This document shows, one piece after another, positions 1 through 10,278 of a stretch of 64,000 nucleotides of DNA. Location: contig NZ_FNSY01000001.1 of assembly GCF_900105515.1 (NCBI RefSeq), positions 4,452,001 to 4,516,000 of the forward strand. The letters run 5' to 3'. The translations under genes were made by a program, and so were the position numbers. This stretch comes from Streptomyces sp. 2131.1. GTDB taxonomy: Bacteria > Actinomycetota > Actinomycetes > Streptomycetales > Streptomycetaceae. The notes below the pieces were generated by a model that worked only from the letters and a program-made list of their open reading frames with translations, did no database searches and was not told where the DNA came from. Within the stretch, counting starts at the first letter, position 1, and each line of letters starts with the position of its first letter.

Positions 1-1
1 G

Positions 2-1075
2 CTGGTCCGGGTCGTCGTCTTCCACCTCTTCGGCTGGGCCTGGCTCACCGTCGTGTTCCCGTCCATGGGCGTCATGTTCGCCCTGGCCGGATCGCTGATG
101 GCCCGGTCGCTGGCCCGGCCCGCGTGGGGCGTCATCCGCTCCCGGGTGCGCAGGCTGCTGCCGCCGATGTGGGCGTTCTGCGCCGTCGTCGTCCCCATGG
201 TCTTCCTGCTCGGCTGGAAGCCGGTGCGCGAGGAGGGCATCTGGTGGTTCCTCAAGCTGGGCTGCTACATCCTGCCGATCGGCACACCGCCCTTCCCGTG
301 GGAGAACGGCTCCGAGGGCGGCTGGCTGGAGACCTCGTGGGCCGAGCAGGGGATCGGACCGCTCTGGTACATCCGCGCCTACCTGTGGTTCGTGCTGGCC
401 TCCCCGCTGCTGCTGAAGGCGTTCCGGAAGCTGCCGTGGGTGACCCTGCTCGCCCCGATCGGGCTCACCGCCGTCATCGGCACCGGCCTGGTCACCGTGG
501 AGGGCTCGGCCGGTGAGGGCCTGGTCGACTTCGCGGTGTTCGGCTCCTGCTGGATCCTCGGCTTCGCCCACAACGACGGGCTGCTGAAGACGGTCCCGCG
601 CTACCTCGCGGTCTCGCTCGCCGCGATGCTGATGGCCTTCGCGCTGTGGTGGGGCGCCCACCACCTCACCGAGGAGGGCTGGAACCTCGACGAGATCCCG
701 CTCGCCCAGGCCACCTGGTCGCTCGGGTTCTGCATGATCCTGCTCCAGTACGCCCCCTCCTGGCGGGAGCTGCCGGGCCGGCTGGCGGGCTGGGACACCC
801 TGGTCACCCTCGCCAACAACCGGGCGGTGACCATCTACCTGTGGCACAACATGCTGCTGATGGCCACCTTCCCGATCATCGACCTGCTGTGGGACGTGCC
901 CTGGGTCGGCGACCACCTCGGCACGTACATCGACCGGGCGGACAACGCCCTGGCGCTGATCATCGTCTGGCCGCTGATCGGGCTGATGATCCTCGCCGTC
1001 GGCTGGGTCGAGGACCTCGCCGCCAAGCGGCGCCCGAGGCTCTGGCCCAACGGCGCCGCCCGCGCCCGGGGCTGA
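2..1075 (+). CDS. Acyltransferase family 3 membrane protein (5' truncated)
   Basis: The reading frame is open from the first bases of the window, so the true start lies upstream; 357 codons are visible. The protein is very hydrophobic with about eight or nine predicted membrane segments. Near the C-terminus the stretch NNRAVTIYLWHN is typical of acyltransferase-3 (OafA/WecH-like) integral membrane enzymes, which transfer acyl groups to cell-surface sugars or other acceptors. The catalytic His of the first helix would lie before the window. The substrate cannot be told. A hairpin terminator follows directly, so this is the end of its transcription unit. Confidence 0.8.
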   Translation: MVRVVVFHLFGWAWLTVVFPSMGVMFALAGSLMARSLARPAWGVIRSRVRRLLPPMWAFCAVVVPMVFLLGWKPVREEGIWWFLKLGCYILPIGTPPFPWENGSEGGWLETSWAEQGIGPLWYIRAYLWFVLASPLLLKAFRKLPWVTLLAPIGLTAVIGTGLVTVEGSAGEGLVDFAVFGSCWILGFAHNDGLLKTVPRYLAVSLAAMLMAFALWWGAHHLTEEGWNLDEIPLAQATWSLGFCMILLQYAPSWRELPGRLAGWDTLVTLANNRAVTIYLWHNMLLMATFPIIDLLWDVPWVGDHLGTYIDRADNALALIIVWPLIGLMILAVGWVEDLAAKRRPRLWPNGAARARG

Positions 1076-1083
1076 CCGCGCTG

Positions 1084-1111
1084 CTCACCGGGCCCGCCCC
1101 GGCCCGGTGAG
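1084..1111 (+). terminator. Intrinsic terminator after acyltransferase gene
   Basis: An 11-bp perfect stem (1084-1094 with 1101-1111) and a 6-nt loop lie 8 nt after the acyltransferase stop. There is no clear T-run, as is usual in Streptomyces. Confidence 0.7.
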
Positions 1112-1206
1112 AGCAAGGTTGCCCACAGGTCACCTCGCGGCACGGCGCCGAAACGCGCGCTTCCTAGGTTCGGGACAACACCCCGACCCACCCGTGGAGG
1201 CGCGTG

Positions 1207-2538
1207 ATGGCAGGCCGTTGGATCGAGCACTGGGACCCGGAGGACGAGACCTTCTGGCGGGAGACGGGCGAGCGGACCGCCCGCCGCAACCTGTGGTTCT
1301 CCGTCCTCTCCGAGCACATCGGCTTCTCCATCTGGACCCTGTGGTCCGTGATGGTGCTCTTCATGGGGCCCGAGTACGGGATCGACCCGGCCGGGAAGTT
1401 CTTCCTCATCTCCACCGCGACCCTCGTCGGCGCCGTCGTCCGGGTGCCGTACACCTTCGCGGTGGCCCGGTTCGGTGGCCGGAACTGGACGGTGTTCAGC
1501 GCGCTCACCCTGCTCGTGCCGACGATCGCCGCCCTCGTGGTGATGGAGCCCGGCACCTCGTACGGCACCTTCCTCGCGGTGTCCGCGCTGACCGGCATCG
1601 GCGGCGGGAACTTCGCCTCGTCGATGACGAACATCAACGCCTTCTTCCCGCTGCGCAGGAAGGGCTGGGCGCTCGGGCTCAACGCGGGCGGCGGCAACAT
1701 CGGCGTGCCCGTCGTGCAGCTGGCCGGGCTGCTGGTGATCGGGACGGCCGGGGCCACGCACCCCAGGATCGTGCTCGCCGCGTACATCCCGCTGATCCTG
1801 CTCGCCGCCGGGTGCGCGGCGCTCTTCATGGACAACCTGGCGCCCGTGCGCAACGACACCGGGGCGGCGAAGGAGGCCGTGCGCGACCGCCACACCTGGA
1901 TCATGGCCGCCCTCTACGTCGGCACCTTCGGCTCCTTCATCGGCTACAGCTTCGCCTTCGGGCTCGTCCTCCAGACCCAGTTCGGCCGCACCCCGCTCCA
2001 GGCCGCCTCGCTCACCTTCATCGGCCCGCTGCTCGGCTCACTGATCCGGCCGGCCGGAGGATGGCTCGCCGACCGGTACGGCGGGGCCCGCATCACCCTC
2101 GTCAACTTCGCGGCCATGGCCGCCGCGACCGGTGTCGTCGTCTACGCCTCCCGGATCGCCTCGCTGGGCGTGTTCCTCGTCGGCTTCACCGCCCTGTTCG
2201 CCCTGTCGGGCCTCGGCAACGGATCGACGTACAAGATGATCCCGGGCATCTTCCACGCCCAGGCCGTCGCCCGCGGGCTGCGCGGCGAGGAGGCGGCGGC
2301 CCGGGGACGGCGGATCTCCGGGGCGGCGATGGGGCTGATCGGCGCGGTCGGGGCGCTCGGCGGGCTCGCCATCAACCTCGCCTTCCGGCAGTCCTTCCAG
2401 ACCTCCGGCACGGGAACGGCGGCCTTCTGGTCCTTCCTCGCCTACTACGCCGTGTGCTCCGCGCTCACCTGGGCGGTATACCTTCGTCGTGCCGCGGCCG
2501 TCCCGGCGAAGCCGCAGCTCAGCTACGCGGAGGTGTGA
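1207..2538 (+). CDS. narK: Nitrate/nitrite transporter, NarK family MFS
   Basis: 443-residue major facilitator with about twelve membrane segments. It carries both nitrate signatures of the NNP family: GLNAGGGNIGVPVVQL in the first half and GLGNGSTYKMIP in the second, where Gly-rich helices pack near the bound anion. It would move nitrate and/or nitrite across the membrane. I chose ATG 1207 over the adjacent GTG 1204 because GGAGG at 1196-1200 is better spaced. The next gene is a HemD-winged-helix protein, a pairing also seen beside narK3 in Mycobacterium, which suggests a role in nitrate or nitrite control. Direction of transport is not visible. Confidence 0.9.
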   Translation: MAGRWIEHWDPEDETFWRETGERTARRNLWFSVLSEHIGFSIWTLWSVMVLFMGPEYGIDPAGKFFLISTATLVGAVVRVPYTFAVARFGGRNWTVFSALTLLVPTIAALVVMEPGTSYGTFLAVSALTGIGGGNFASSMTNINAFFPLRRKGWALGLNAGGGNIGVPVVQLAGLLVIGTAGATHPRIVLAAYIPLILLAAGCAALFMDNLAPVRNDTGAAKEAVRDRHTWIMAALYVGTFGSFIGYSFAFGLVLQTQFGRTPLQAASLTFIGPLLGSLIRPAGGWLADRYGGARITLVNFAAMAAATGVVVYASRIASLGVFLVGFTALFALSGLGNGSTYKMIPGIFHAQAVARGLRGEEAAARGRRISGAAMGLIGAVGALGGLAINLAFRQSFQTSGTGTAAFWSFLAYYAVCSALTWAVYLRRAAAVPAKPQLSYAEV

Positions 2539-2666
2539 GCACGTACGGCGCGGGCGGGTGACGTAACGAGCGGGAAATACGGCTGAACCGGGTCTGTCAC
2601 GCGGCGTTGGCAGGCTCGGTCCTCCGCACCAACGAGCAGCAGCGGGACGAGAGCCGGGTAGACCTC

Positions 2667-3821
2667 ATGCACGACGCACAGCACGACGACGCACAGCACG
2701 GGCCCCTCGCGGGCTTCACGGTCGGTGTCACCGCCGCGCGCCGGGCGGAGGAGCTGGGCACCCTGCTGCGGCGCCGGGGCGCCACCGTGGTGCACGCCCC
2801 CGCCCTGCGGATCGTGCCGCTCGCCGACGACGGCGAACTGCTCGCCGCGACCGAGCAGCTGATCGCCGAGACGCCCGACGTGGTCGTCGCCACCACCGCG
2901 ATCGGCTTCCGGGGCTGGATCGAGGCGGCCGACGGCTGGGGCATCGGCGACCGGCTCCTCGCCGCCCTGCGCGGGGTCGAACTCCTGGCGCGCGGCCCCA
3001 AGGTGAAGGGCGCCGTGCGCGCCGCCGGCCTCTCCGAAGCCTGGTCCCCGGCCTCCGAGTCCATGGCCGAGGTGCTGGAACGGCTCCTGGAGCAAGGCGT
3101 ACGGGGCCGCCGCGTCGCACTCCAGCTGCACGGCGAGCCCCTCCCCGGCTTCGTGGAGTCGCTGCGCGAGGCCGGCGCCGAGGTGGTCGCCGTCCCCGTC
3201 TACCGCTGGATGCCGCCGGAGGACATCGCGCCCCTCGACCGGATCCTCGACCTGACCGCCGCCCGCGCCCTGGACGCGCTCACCTTCACCAGCGCCCCGG
3301 CGGCGGCCTCGCTGCTCGGCCGCGCCGAGGAACGCGGGCTGCTGACCGAGGTCGTCACGGCGCTGCGCGGTGACGTCGTACCGGCCTGCGTCGGCCCGGT
3401 CACCGCCGTGCCGTTGCAGGCCCGGGGCATCGACACCGTCCAGCCGGAACGCTTCCGGCTCGGCCCGCTCGTCCAGCTCATCTGCCGCGAACTGCCCGCC
3501 CGCGCCCGTACGCTGCCCGTCGCCGGACACCGCGTCGAGATCCGGGGCCACGCCGTCCTGGTCGACGACGAGCTGCGCGCCGTCCCGCCCGCCGGGATGG
3601 CCCTGCTGCACACCCTGGCCCGGCGCCCCGGCTGGGTGGTCTCCCGCGCCGACCTGCTGCGCGCCCTGCCCGGCAGCGGTACGGACGAGCACGCGGTCGA
3701 GACGGCCATGGCCCGGCTCCGCACCGCCCTCGGAGCCCCCCGGCTCATCCAGACGGTGGTCAAGCGCGGCTACCGGCTGGCGCTGGACCCGTCGGCGGAC
3801 GAGAAGTACGGGGGCTCCTGA
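2667..3821 (+). CDS. Uroporphyrinogen-III synthase-like domain fused to winged-helix DNA-binding domain
   Basis: About 384 residues. Residues 1-270 match the two-lobed HemD fold: GFTVGVTAARRAEEL at the N-terminus, a VVATTAIGF motif, and a FTSAPAAASLL stretch in the second lobe. Residues about 290-380 form an OmpR/PhoB-type winged helix (VVSRADLLRAL, HAVETAMARLR, KRGYRL). Such fusions in actinobacteria act as transcription regulators or bifunctional proteins near nitrate/nitrite genes; whether this one makes uroporphyrinogen III is unknown. ATG 2667 is preferred to the upstream in-frame TTG 2607, although no strong ribosome site precedes either. It probably regulates the adjacent narK (inference). 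Confidence 0.85.
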   Translation: MHDAQHDDAQHGPLAGFTVGVTAARRAEELGTLLRRRGATVVHAPALRIVPLADDGELLAATEQLIAETPDVVVATTAIGFRGWIEAADGWGIGDRLLAALRGVELLARGPKVKGAVRAAGLSEAWSPASESMAEVLERLLEQGVRGRRVALQLHGEPLPGFVESLREAGAEVVAVPVYRWMPPEDIAPLDRILDLTAARALDALTFTSAPAAASLLGRAEERGLLTEVVTALRGDVVPACVGPVTAVPLQARGIDTVQPERFRLGPLVQLICRELPARARTLPVAGHRVEIRGHAVLVDDELRAVPPAGMALLHTLARRPGWVVSRADLLRALPGSGTDEHAVETAMARLRTALGAPRLIQTVVKRGYRLALDPSADEKYGGS

Positions 3822-4372
3822 GGAGGGACCGGGTACGCGCCGGGTCCTCCCGTACGCCGGCGCGCGACCACGTACGGGGCGCGCAGCAGCAGTGCCAGGG
3901 CGGCGGTGCACAGGACGGCGCGCACCGTGTTCCACGCGTTCCAGGCGTCCTCGAACCGGTCCCGCACGGCGGCCGGGTCCGCGAGGTGCGCGGGATCACC
4001 GGCGTCCGCGAGGGCGTTGTTCAGCGGCACGTTGACGCCCGAGGTGAGCAGGAACGCCAGCGTGTACAGGACGAGCGCGGCGACGATCCAGCCGCGCGGC
4101 CCCGGCGAGCGGCGGTGCTGCCAGGCGGCGACGGCGGTCAGTATCAGGGCGCCGAAGAAGCCGGCGAAGAAGACCGGGTTCTCGATGACGTCGTTGATGT
4201 TCTGCATGACCTCGACGAAGGTCCGGTCGTCGCTGCGTCCGAGCGCGGGCATCACCGCGGACGAGAAGATGAAGAAGGTGCCGGCCATCAGCCCCGTGGT
4301 GACGGCGGCGGCGCCGAGAACGAAGCGGTGGGAGGCGGGAGTCGGCCGGTCGTCGGCCCGGTTGGTGGTCAT
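3770..4372 (-). CDS. DUF1772 (anthrone oxygenase-like) membrane protein
   Basis: 200-residue protein with four predicted membrane helices. The arrangement, with NVPLNNAL between helices and a WNAWNTVRA segment before the last helix, is that of DUF1772/anthrone-oxygenase family proteins. Members include cofactor-free anthrone oxygenases of polyketide pathways, but most bacterial ones have no known function and no polyketide genes are nearby. I start at ATG 4372 (MTTNRADD); the upstream open frame is not coding-like. The 3' end overlaps the convergent HemD-winged-helix gene by 52 bp. Confidence 0.75.
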   Translation of the reverse strand: MTTNRADDRPTPASHRFVLGAAAVTTGLMAGTFFIFSSAVMPALGRSDDRTFVEVMQNINDVIENPVFFAGFFGALILTAVAAWQHRRSPGPRGWIVAALVLYTLAFLLTSGVNVPLNNALADAGDPAHLADPAAVRDRFEDAWNAWNTVRAVLCTAALALLLRAPYVVARRRTGGPGAYPVPPQEPPYFSSADGSSASR

Positions 4373-4472
4373 GGATCCAGTGAAGCGGTGCGGCCCGACG
4401 GGTTCCATCGTCCAGGCGCGCATCCGCCTACGCGAGCGTCCACGGCCGGGGCGGGCCGGATAGCGTGCGGGC

Positions 4473-5045
4473 ATGATCGATGACCCCCACCCGCTCGGCG
4501 CCGGAATACGGCTCCGCCCCACCGTCCCGGCCGACGCGGCCTCCCGGGCCGCCGCCCTGACCCGCAGCCGTGCGTACATGAAGCAGTGGGAGCCCGAGCG
4601 CCCCGACTCCTTCTACACCGAGCAGGGCCAGCGCGAGCGCCTGGCCGCGCTGCTCGCGGACCGGGAGGCGGGGCGCGTGATGCCCTGGGTGCTGGCCGAT
4701 GCCGAGGACCGGGTGGTGGGCGGGTTCGACCTCAACGCCATCGTCCTCGGCCCGTTCCGCAGCGCCGTCCTCGGCTACTGGGTGGACGTGGACTTCGCGG
4801 GCCGCGGGCTGGCCACGGCCGCGGTGCGCACGATCTGCGACCTCGCGCGGAACGAGCTGCGGCTGCACCGGATCGAGGCCGGCACGGCCCTGCACAACGC
4901 GGCTTCGCAGCGGGTCCTCGCCAAGTGCGGGTTCGAGGAGTTCGGCATGGCGCCGCGCTTCCTCCACATCGACGGTGAGTGGCGTGACCACCGCCTCTTC
5001 CAGCGCATCCTGCACGACGGCCCGGTGACCGGCGCCGAGGACTGA
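4473..5045 (+). CDS. GNAT N-acetyltransferase, RimJ/RimL type
   Basis: 190-residue GNAT protein. The acetyl-CoA loop region reads VDFAGRGLATAAVRTICD, followed by LHRIEAGTALHNAASQRVLAKCGF, the classic RimJ/RimL pattern of a beta strand, an Asn-Ala-Ala-Ser helix and a C-terminal KxGF. It should transfer acetyl from acetyl-CoA to an amine, perhaps the N-terminus of a ribosomal protein or a small molecule. The gene stands alone between a convergent DUF1772 gene and helD. Substrate not predictable from sequence. Confidence 0.85.
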   Translation: MIDDPHPLGAGIRLRPTVPADAASRAAALTRSRAYMKQWEPERPDSFYTEQGQRERLAALLADREAGRVMPWVLADAEDRVVGGFDLNAIVLGPFRSAVLGYWVDVDFAGRGLATAAVRTICDLARNELRLHRIEAGTALHNAASQRVLAKCGFEEFGMAPRFLHIDGEWRDHRLFQRILHDGPVTGAED

Positions 5046-5261
5046 GCCCCTGGGGGCCTGCGCCGTAGGCGTGTGACGGCGGCCCGCGCGCGGCTGCAGC
5101 GGGGACACGGCAGCACCTCGGTGAGCGGTTGGCCCGCCTCCTCGGCCACCGTCACGCAATCGATACCCCCACACGCGCCGAAGAGGGGGGCTCCAGGTGC
5201 GCGCGGGCCCCCCGTCGCATAGGGTTGACGGCTGCCCAGTGCACGTCAGAAGGGGGCCTCG

Positions 5262-7646
<2,385 letters not shown>

Positions 7647-7728
7647 GGGGGGAGGGGCGCGCGGGGGTCGTTTTTGGTCAACCCGCGCTGCGGGAATCAC
7701 TTTTCCAGGTGGTTTGTTAGCCTGGTAT

Positions 7729-7870
7729 CGGCACCGGCTCGATCCAAGCCCCCGGGCCCAACCTTAGTCGCTTCGAGCGACCACTTGCCGCGAGGCGAGC
7801 ATGGCGGGCCGGTGTCGTGAACTGCAGAGGAGGCCCGCGTCACCACTGGTGGCGCGGGCCTCTTCGCGTT
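7729..7870 (+). ncRNA. Probable small RNA between helD and malic enzyme genes
   Basis: A compact transcript-like unit. TAGCCT at 7718-7723 could be a -10 box. It is followed by a 6-bp stem with a TCG loop (7767-7772/7776-7781), a 6-bp stem closed by a GCGA tetraloop (7784-7789/7794-7799), and a terminator hairpin with a 10-bp outer stem (7830-7839/7853-7862) extended by CACC/GGTG inside. No good ORF is present. I recall that S. coelicolor has a small RNA, scr2952, named from this neighbourhood; this match is from memory only. Ends are estimates. Confidence 0.55.
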
Positions 7871-8059
7871 TCCCGGACGGCCGTCGGGGGTTCCGCTGCG
7901 CCGCTCTCTCTCGTATGGTGGAAAACAGTTTCCGCGCTGCGACAGTCATTAACGACTACTCGTCAGTAGGTGCGAATATCGGAAGGCGTGTCCGCTGCGG
8001 GGCCTGCTCGGCTTCGGACGCGCGTAGCAATGAAGCTAAGGAAAGCGAAGGACTCGGCC

Positions 8060-9493
8060 ATGGCAACGGCGCCCAGCGTCTCGTACTCGATGACGGTCAG
8101 GCTGGAGGTGCCCGCGAGCGGCACCGCGGTCTCCCAGCTCACCACCGCCGTGGAGTCCTCCGGCGGTTCGGTCACCGGCCTCGACGTGACCGCTTCCGGC
8201 CACGAGAAGCTGCGGATCGACGTCACGATCGCCGCCTCCTCCACCGCGCACGCCGACGAGATCGTCGAGGGGCTGCGGGGCATCGACGGCGTCGTGCTCG
8301 GCAAGGTCTCCGACCGTACGTTCCTCATGCACCTCGGCGGCAAGATCGAGATGGCGTCCAAGCACCCCATCCGCAACCGTGACGACCTCTCGATGATCTA
8401 CACCCCCGGCGTGGCCCGCGTCTGCATGGCCATCGCCGAGAATCCCGAGGACGCACGCCGCCTCACCATCAAGCGCAACTCCGTCGCAGTCGTGACGGAC
8501 GGCTCCGCGGTGCTCGGCCTCGGCAACATCGGCCCGAAGGCCGCGCTGCCCGTCATGGAGGGCAAGGCGGCCCTCTTCAAGCGCTTCGCCGGCATCGACG
8601 CCTGGCCGATCTGCCTGGACACCCAGGACACCGACGCCATCGTCGAGATCGTCAAGGCGATCGCGCCGGGCTTCGCCGGGATCAACCTGGAGGACATCTC
8701 CGCGCCGCGCTGCTTCGAGATCGAGGCCCGGCTGCGCGAGGCCCTGGACATCCCCGTCTTCCACGACGACCAGCACGGCACCGCCATCGTCGTCCTGGCC
8801 TCGCTGACCAACGCCCTGCGGGTGGTGGGCAAGGCCATCGGCGACGTGCGGGTCGTCATGTCCGGCGCCGGCGCGGCCGGTACGGCCATCCTGAAGCTCC
8901 TCATCGCCGCGGGCGTCAAGCACGCCGTCGTCGCCGACATCCACGGCGTCGTGCACTCCGGCCGCGAGGACCTGCGCTCGGCCGACCCGGACTCGCCGCT
9001 GTGCTGGATCGCGGACAACACCAACCCGGAGAACATCACCGGCACCCTCAAGGAGGCCGTGGTCGGCGCCGACGTCTTCATCGGCGTCTCCGCCCCCAAC
9101 GTGCTGGACGGGGACGACGTGGCGGCCATGGCGGACGGCGCGATCGTGTTCGCGCTCGCGAATCCGGACCCCGAGGTGGACCCGGCGATCGCCCGCCGCA
9201 CCGCCGCGGTCGTCGCCACCGGCCGCTCGGACTTCCCGAACCAGATCAACAACGTGCTGGTCTTCCCCGGCGTCTTCCGCGGCCTGCTCGACGCCCAGTC
9301 GCGCACCGTCAACACGGACATGATGCTCGCCGCCGCCCGCGCCCTCGCCGACGTCGTCGCCGAGGACGAGGTGAACGCGAACTACATCATCCCGTCGGTC
9401 TTCAACGACAAGGTCGCCGGTGCGGTCGCGGGAGCCGTCCGGGACGCCGCGCGCGCCGCCGGCGCCACTGTGACGGGGCCCACGTCCGCCTGA
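8060..9493 (+). CDS. NAD(P)-dependent malic enzyme with N-terminal ACT domain
   Basis: 477 residues. Residues 1-85 form an ACT-type regulatory domain (VSYSMTVRLEVPASGTAVSQ). The rest is a bacterial malic enzyme that decarboxylates malate to pyruvate. It shows the malic N-terminal motif MIYTPGVARVCMAI, metal-site residues EDISAPRCFEIE and FHDDQHGTAIV, and a dinucleotide fold at SGAGAAGTAILKLL. Pyruvate from this reaction feeds acetyl-CoA and lipid synthesis. ATG 8060 (MATAPSVSY) is chosen; earlier in-frame GTG 7970 and ATG 8033 lie within the leader. The ACT domain suggests control by a small ligand, not identified. Confidence 0.92.
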   Translation: MATAPSVSYSMTVRLEVPASGTAVSQLTTAVESSGGSVTGLDVTASGHEKLRIDVTIAASSTAHADEIVEGLRGIDGVVLGKVSDRTFLMHLGGKIEMASKHPIRNRDDLSMIYTPGVARVCMAIAENPEDARRLTIKRNSVAVVTDGSAVLGLGNIGPKAALPVMEGKAALFKRFAGIDAWPICLDTQDTDAIVEIVKAIAPGFAGINLEDISAPRCFEIEARLREALDIPVFHDDQHGTAIVVLASLTNALRVVGKAIGDVRVVMSGAGAAGTAILKLLIAAGVKHAVVADIHGVVHSGREDLRSADPDSPLCWIADNTNPENITGTLKEAVVGADVFIGVSAPNVLDGDDVAAMADGAIVFALANPDPEVDPAIARRTAAVVATGRSDFPNQINNVLVFPGVFRGLLDAQSRTVNTDMMLAAARALADVVAEDEVNANYIIPSVFNDKVAGAVAGAVRDAARAAGATVTGPTSA

Positions 9494-9591
9494 CGTACGG
9501 CGCGTCGCGGGTCGCGGCGCCCCAAACGCCCCTTTAGGGTGGGCGGGCGACGCGTCCCGCAGAGCCCCGCACCCGCTGCGGACCGCTTTGG

Positions 9592-9781
9592 GGGAGCCGA
9601 CGGGACGTCACCACGAAGAGGCAGTGGTGCTTTCCGCACGGCTCCCTGAGGGTCCCGGATTGGCTTTACCGCCGCAGGTGGGGGCAGGATGCTTCCTCAA
9701 GGACTACGTCCAGGGGAGACCCCACAGGGCGCGAGGTCTACCGGACCCTCTCAAGGGCAGACCCGGGTACGGGCACTGTCC
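9592..9781 (+). promoter_or_regulatory. Structured 5' leader of the HU gene
   Basis: The 354-nt gap before the HU gene has no credible ORF but many nested pairings. Stem 9592-9599/9639-9646 (8 bp) encloses a 6-bp hairpin 9609-9614/9624-9629. A long-range stem 9648-9658/9741-9750 (10 bp, one bulge) encloses 9678-9683/9720-9725, which in turn holds two small hairpins. A further hairpin, 9755-9760/9776-9781, has an inner CCCG/CGGG stem. TAGGGT at 9535-9540 may be a -10 box, giving a leader of about 300 nt. I do not recognise a known riboswitch class. Confidence 0.55.
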
Positions 9782-9847
9782 GAGGGCCCTGGCAGCATCG
9801 CCTTCGATCTCACGCCTCACAGGCAAGAAGAACACGGGAGTAACAAC

Positions 9848-10129
9848 ATGAACCGCAGTGAGCTGGTGGCCGCCCTGGCCGACCGTGCCGAGGTGACCCG
9901 CAAGGACGCCGACGCCGTGCTGGCCGCTCTCGCCGAGACCGTCGGTGAGATCGTCGCCAAGGGCGACGAGAAGGTCACCATTCCCGGTTTCCTGACCTTC
10001 GAGCGCACCCACCGTGCCGCTCGCACCGCTCGTAACCCGCAGACCGGCGACCCGATCAACATCCCGGCCGGCTACAGCGTGAAGGTCTCCGCGGGCTCCA
10101 AGCTCAAGGAAGCCGCCAAGGGCAAGTAA
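9848..10129 (+). CDS. hupA: HU family nucleoid DNA-binding protein
   Basis: 93-residue HU/IHF protein that binds and bends DNA as a dimer. It has the helical N-terminal body (MNRSELVAALADRAEVT), the GFLTFERTHRAART strand leading into the DNA-clasping arm, and the RNPQTGDPINIPA beta-arm. This is the short single-domain form, corresponding to the vegetative HU of Streptomyces; the spore-associated HupS form has a Lys/Ala-rich tail that is absent here. GGGAG at 9836-9840 supports ATG 9848. A long structured leader precedes it and a 16-bp terminator follows. Confidence 0.95.
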   Translation: MNRSELVAALADRAEVTRKDADAVLAALAETVGEIVAKGDEKVTIPGFLTFERTHRAARTARNPQTGDPINIPAGYSVKVSAGSKLKEAAKGK

Positions 10130-10145
10130 GACCCCTGGGCACGGC

Positions 10146-10183
10146 GAAGGGCGGCCACCCCGACCAAGGGGTGGCCGCCCTTC
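10146..10183 (+). terminator. Intrinsic terminator between hupA and murA
   Basis: A 16-bp perfect stem (10146-10161/10168-10183) with a 6-nt loop lies 16 nt after the hupA stop. It may also stop transcription from the convergent murA. Confidence 0.9.
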
Positions 10184-10278
10184 GGCATTCGGCCCGCCGG
10201 AAGCCCTCTGCGGGCCTGTGGCGGGCTGCGGCGTGTCCCGGGGCCCCAGTTGGGCCCGGCGCCCCGGGACGGCGCCGC

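Noticed and set aside
4775..5155. Minus-strand open frame beginning MTVAEEAGQPLTEVLPCPRC, with a CxxC motif, before helD
   Set aside because: Its first 110 bp have plausible codon bias, but the frame then runs through most of the GNAT gene on the other strand and has no clear ribosome site. A very short real gene cannot be ruled out.
5150..5261. Rifamycin-associated inverted repeat before helD
   Set aside because: I looked for the known GC-rich 19-nt inverted element and found only unrelated G-runs.
8033..8060. Earlier starts for the malic enzyme (GTG 7970, ATG 8033)
   Set aside because: The extra residues are basic and unlike the ACT domain, which begins right after ATG 8060.
9588..9851. 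87-codon frame in the HU leader
   Set aside because: It uses a TTG start with no ribosome site and has poor third-position bias. The nested stems explain the sequence better.
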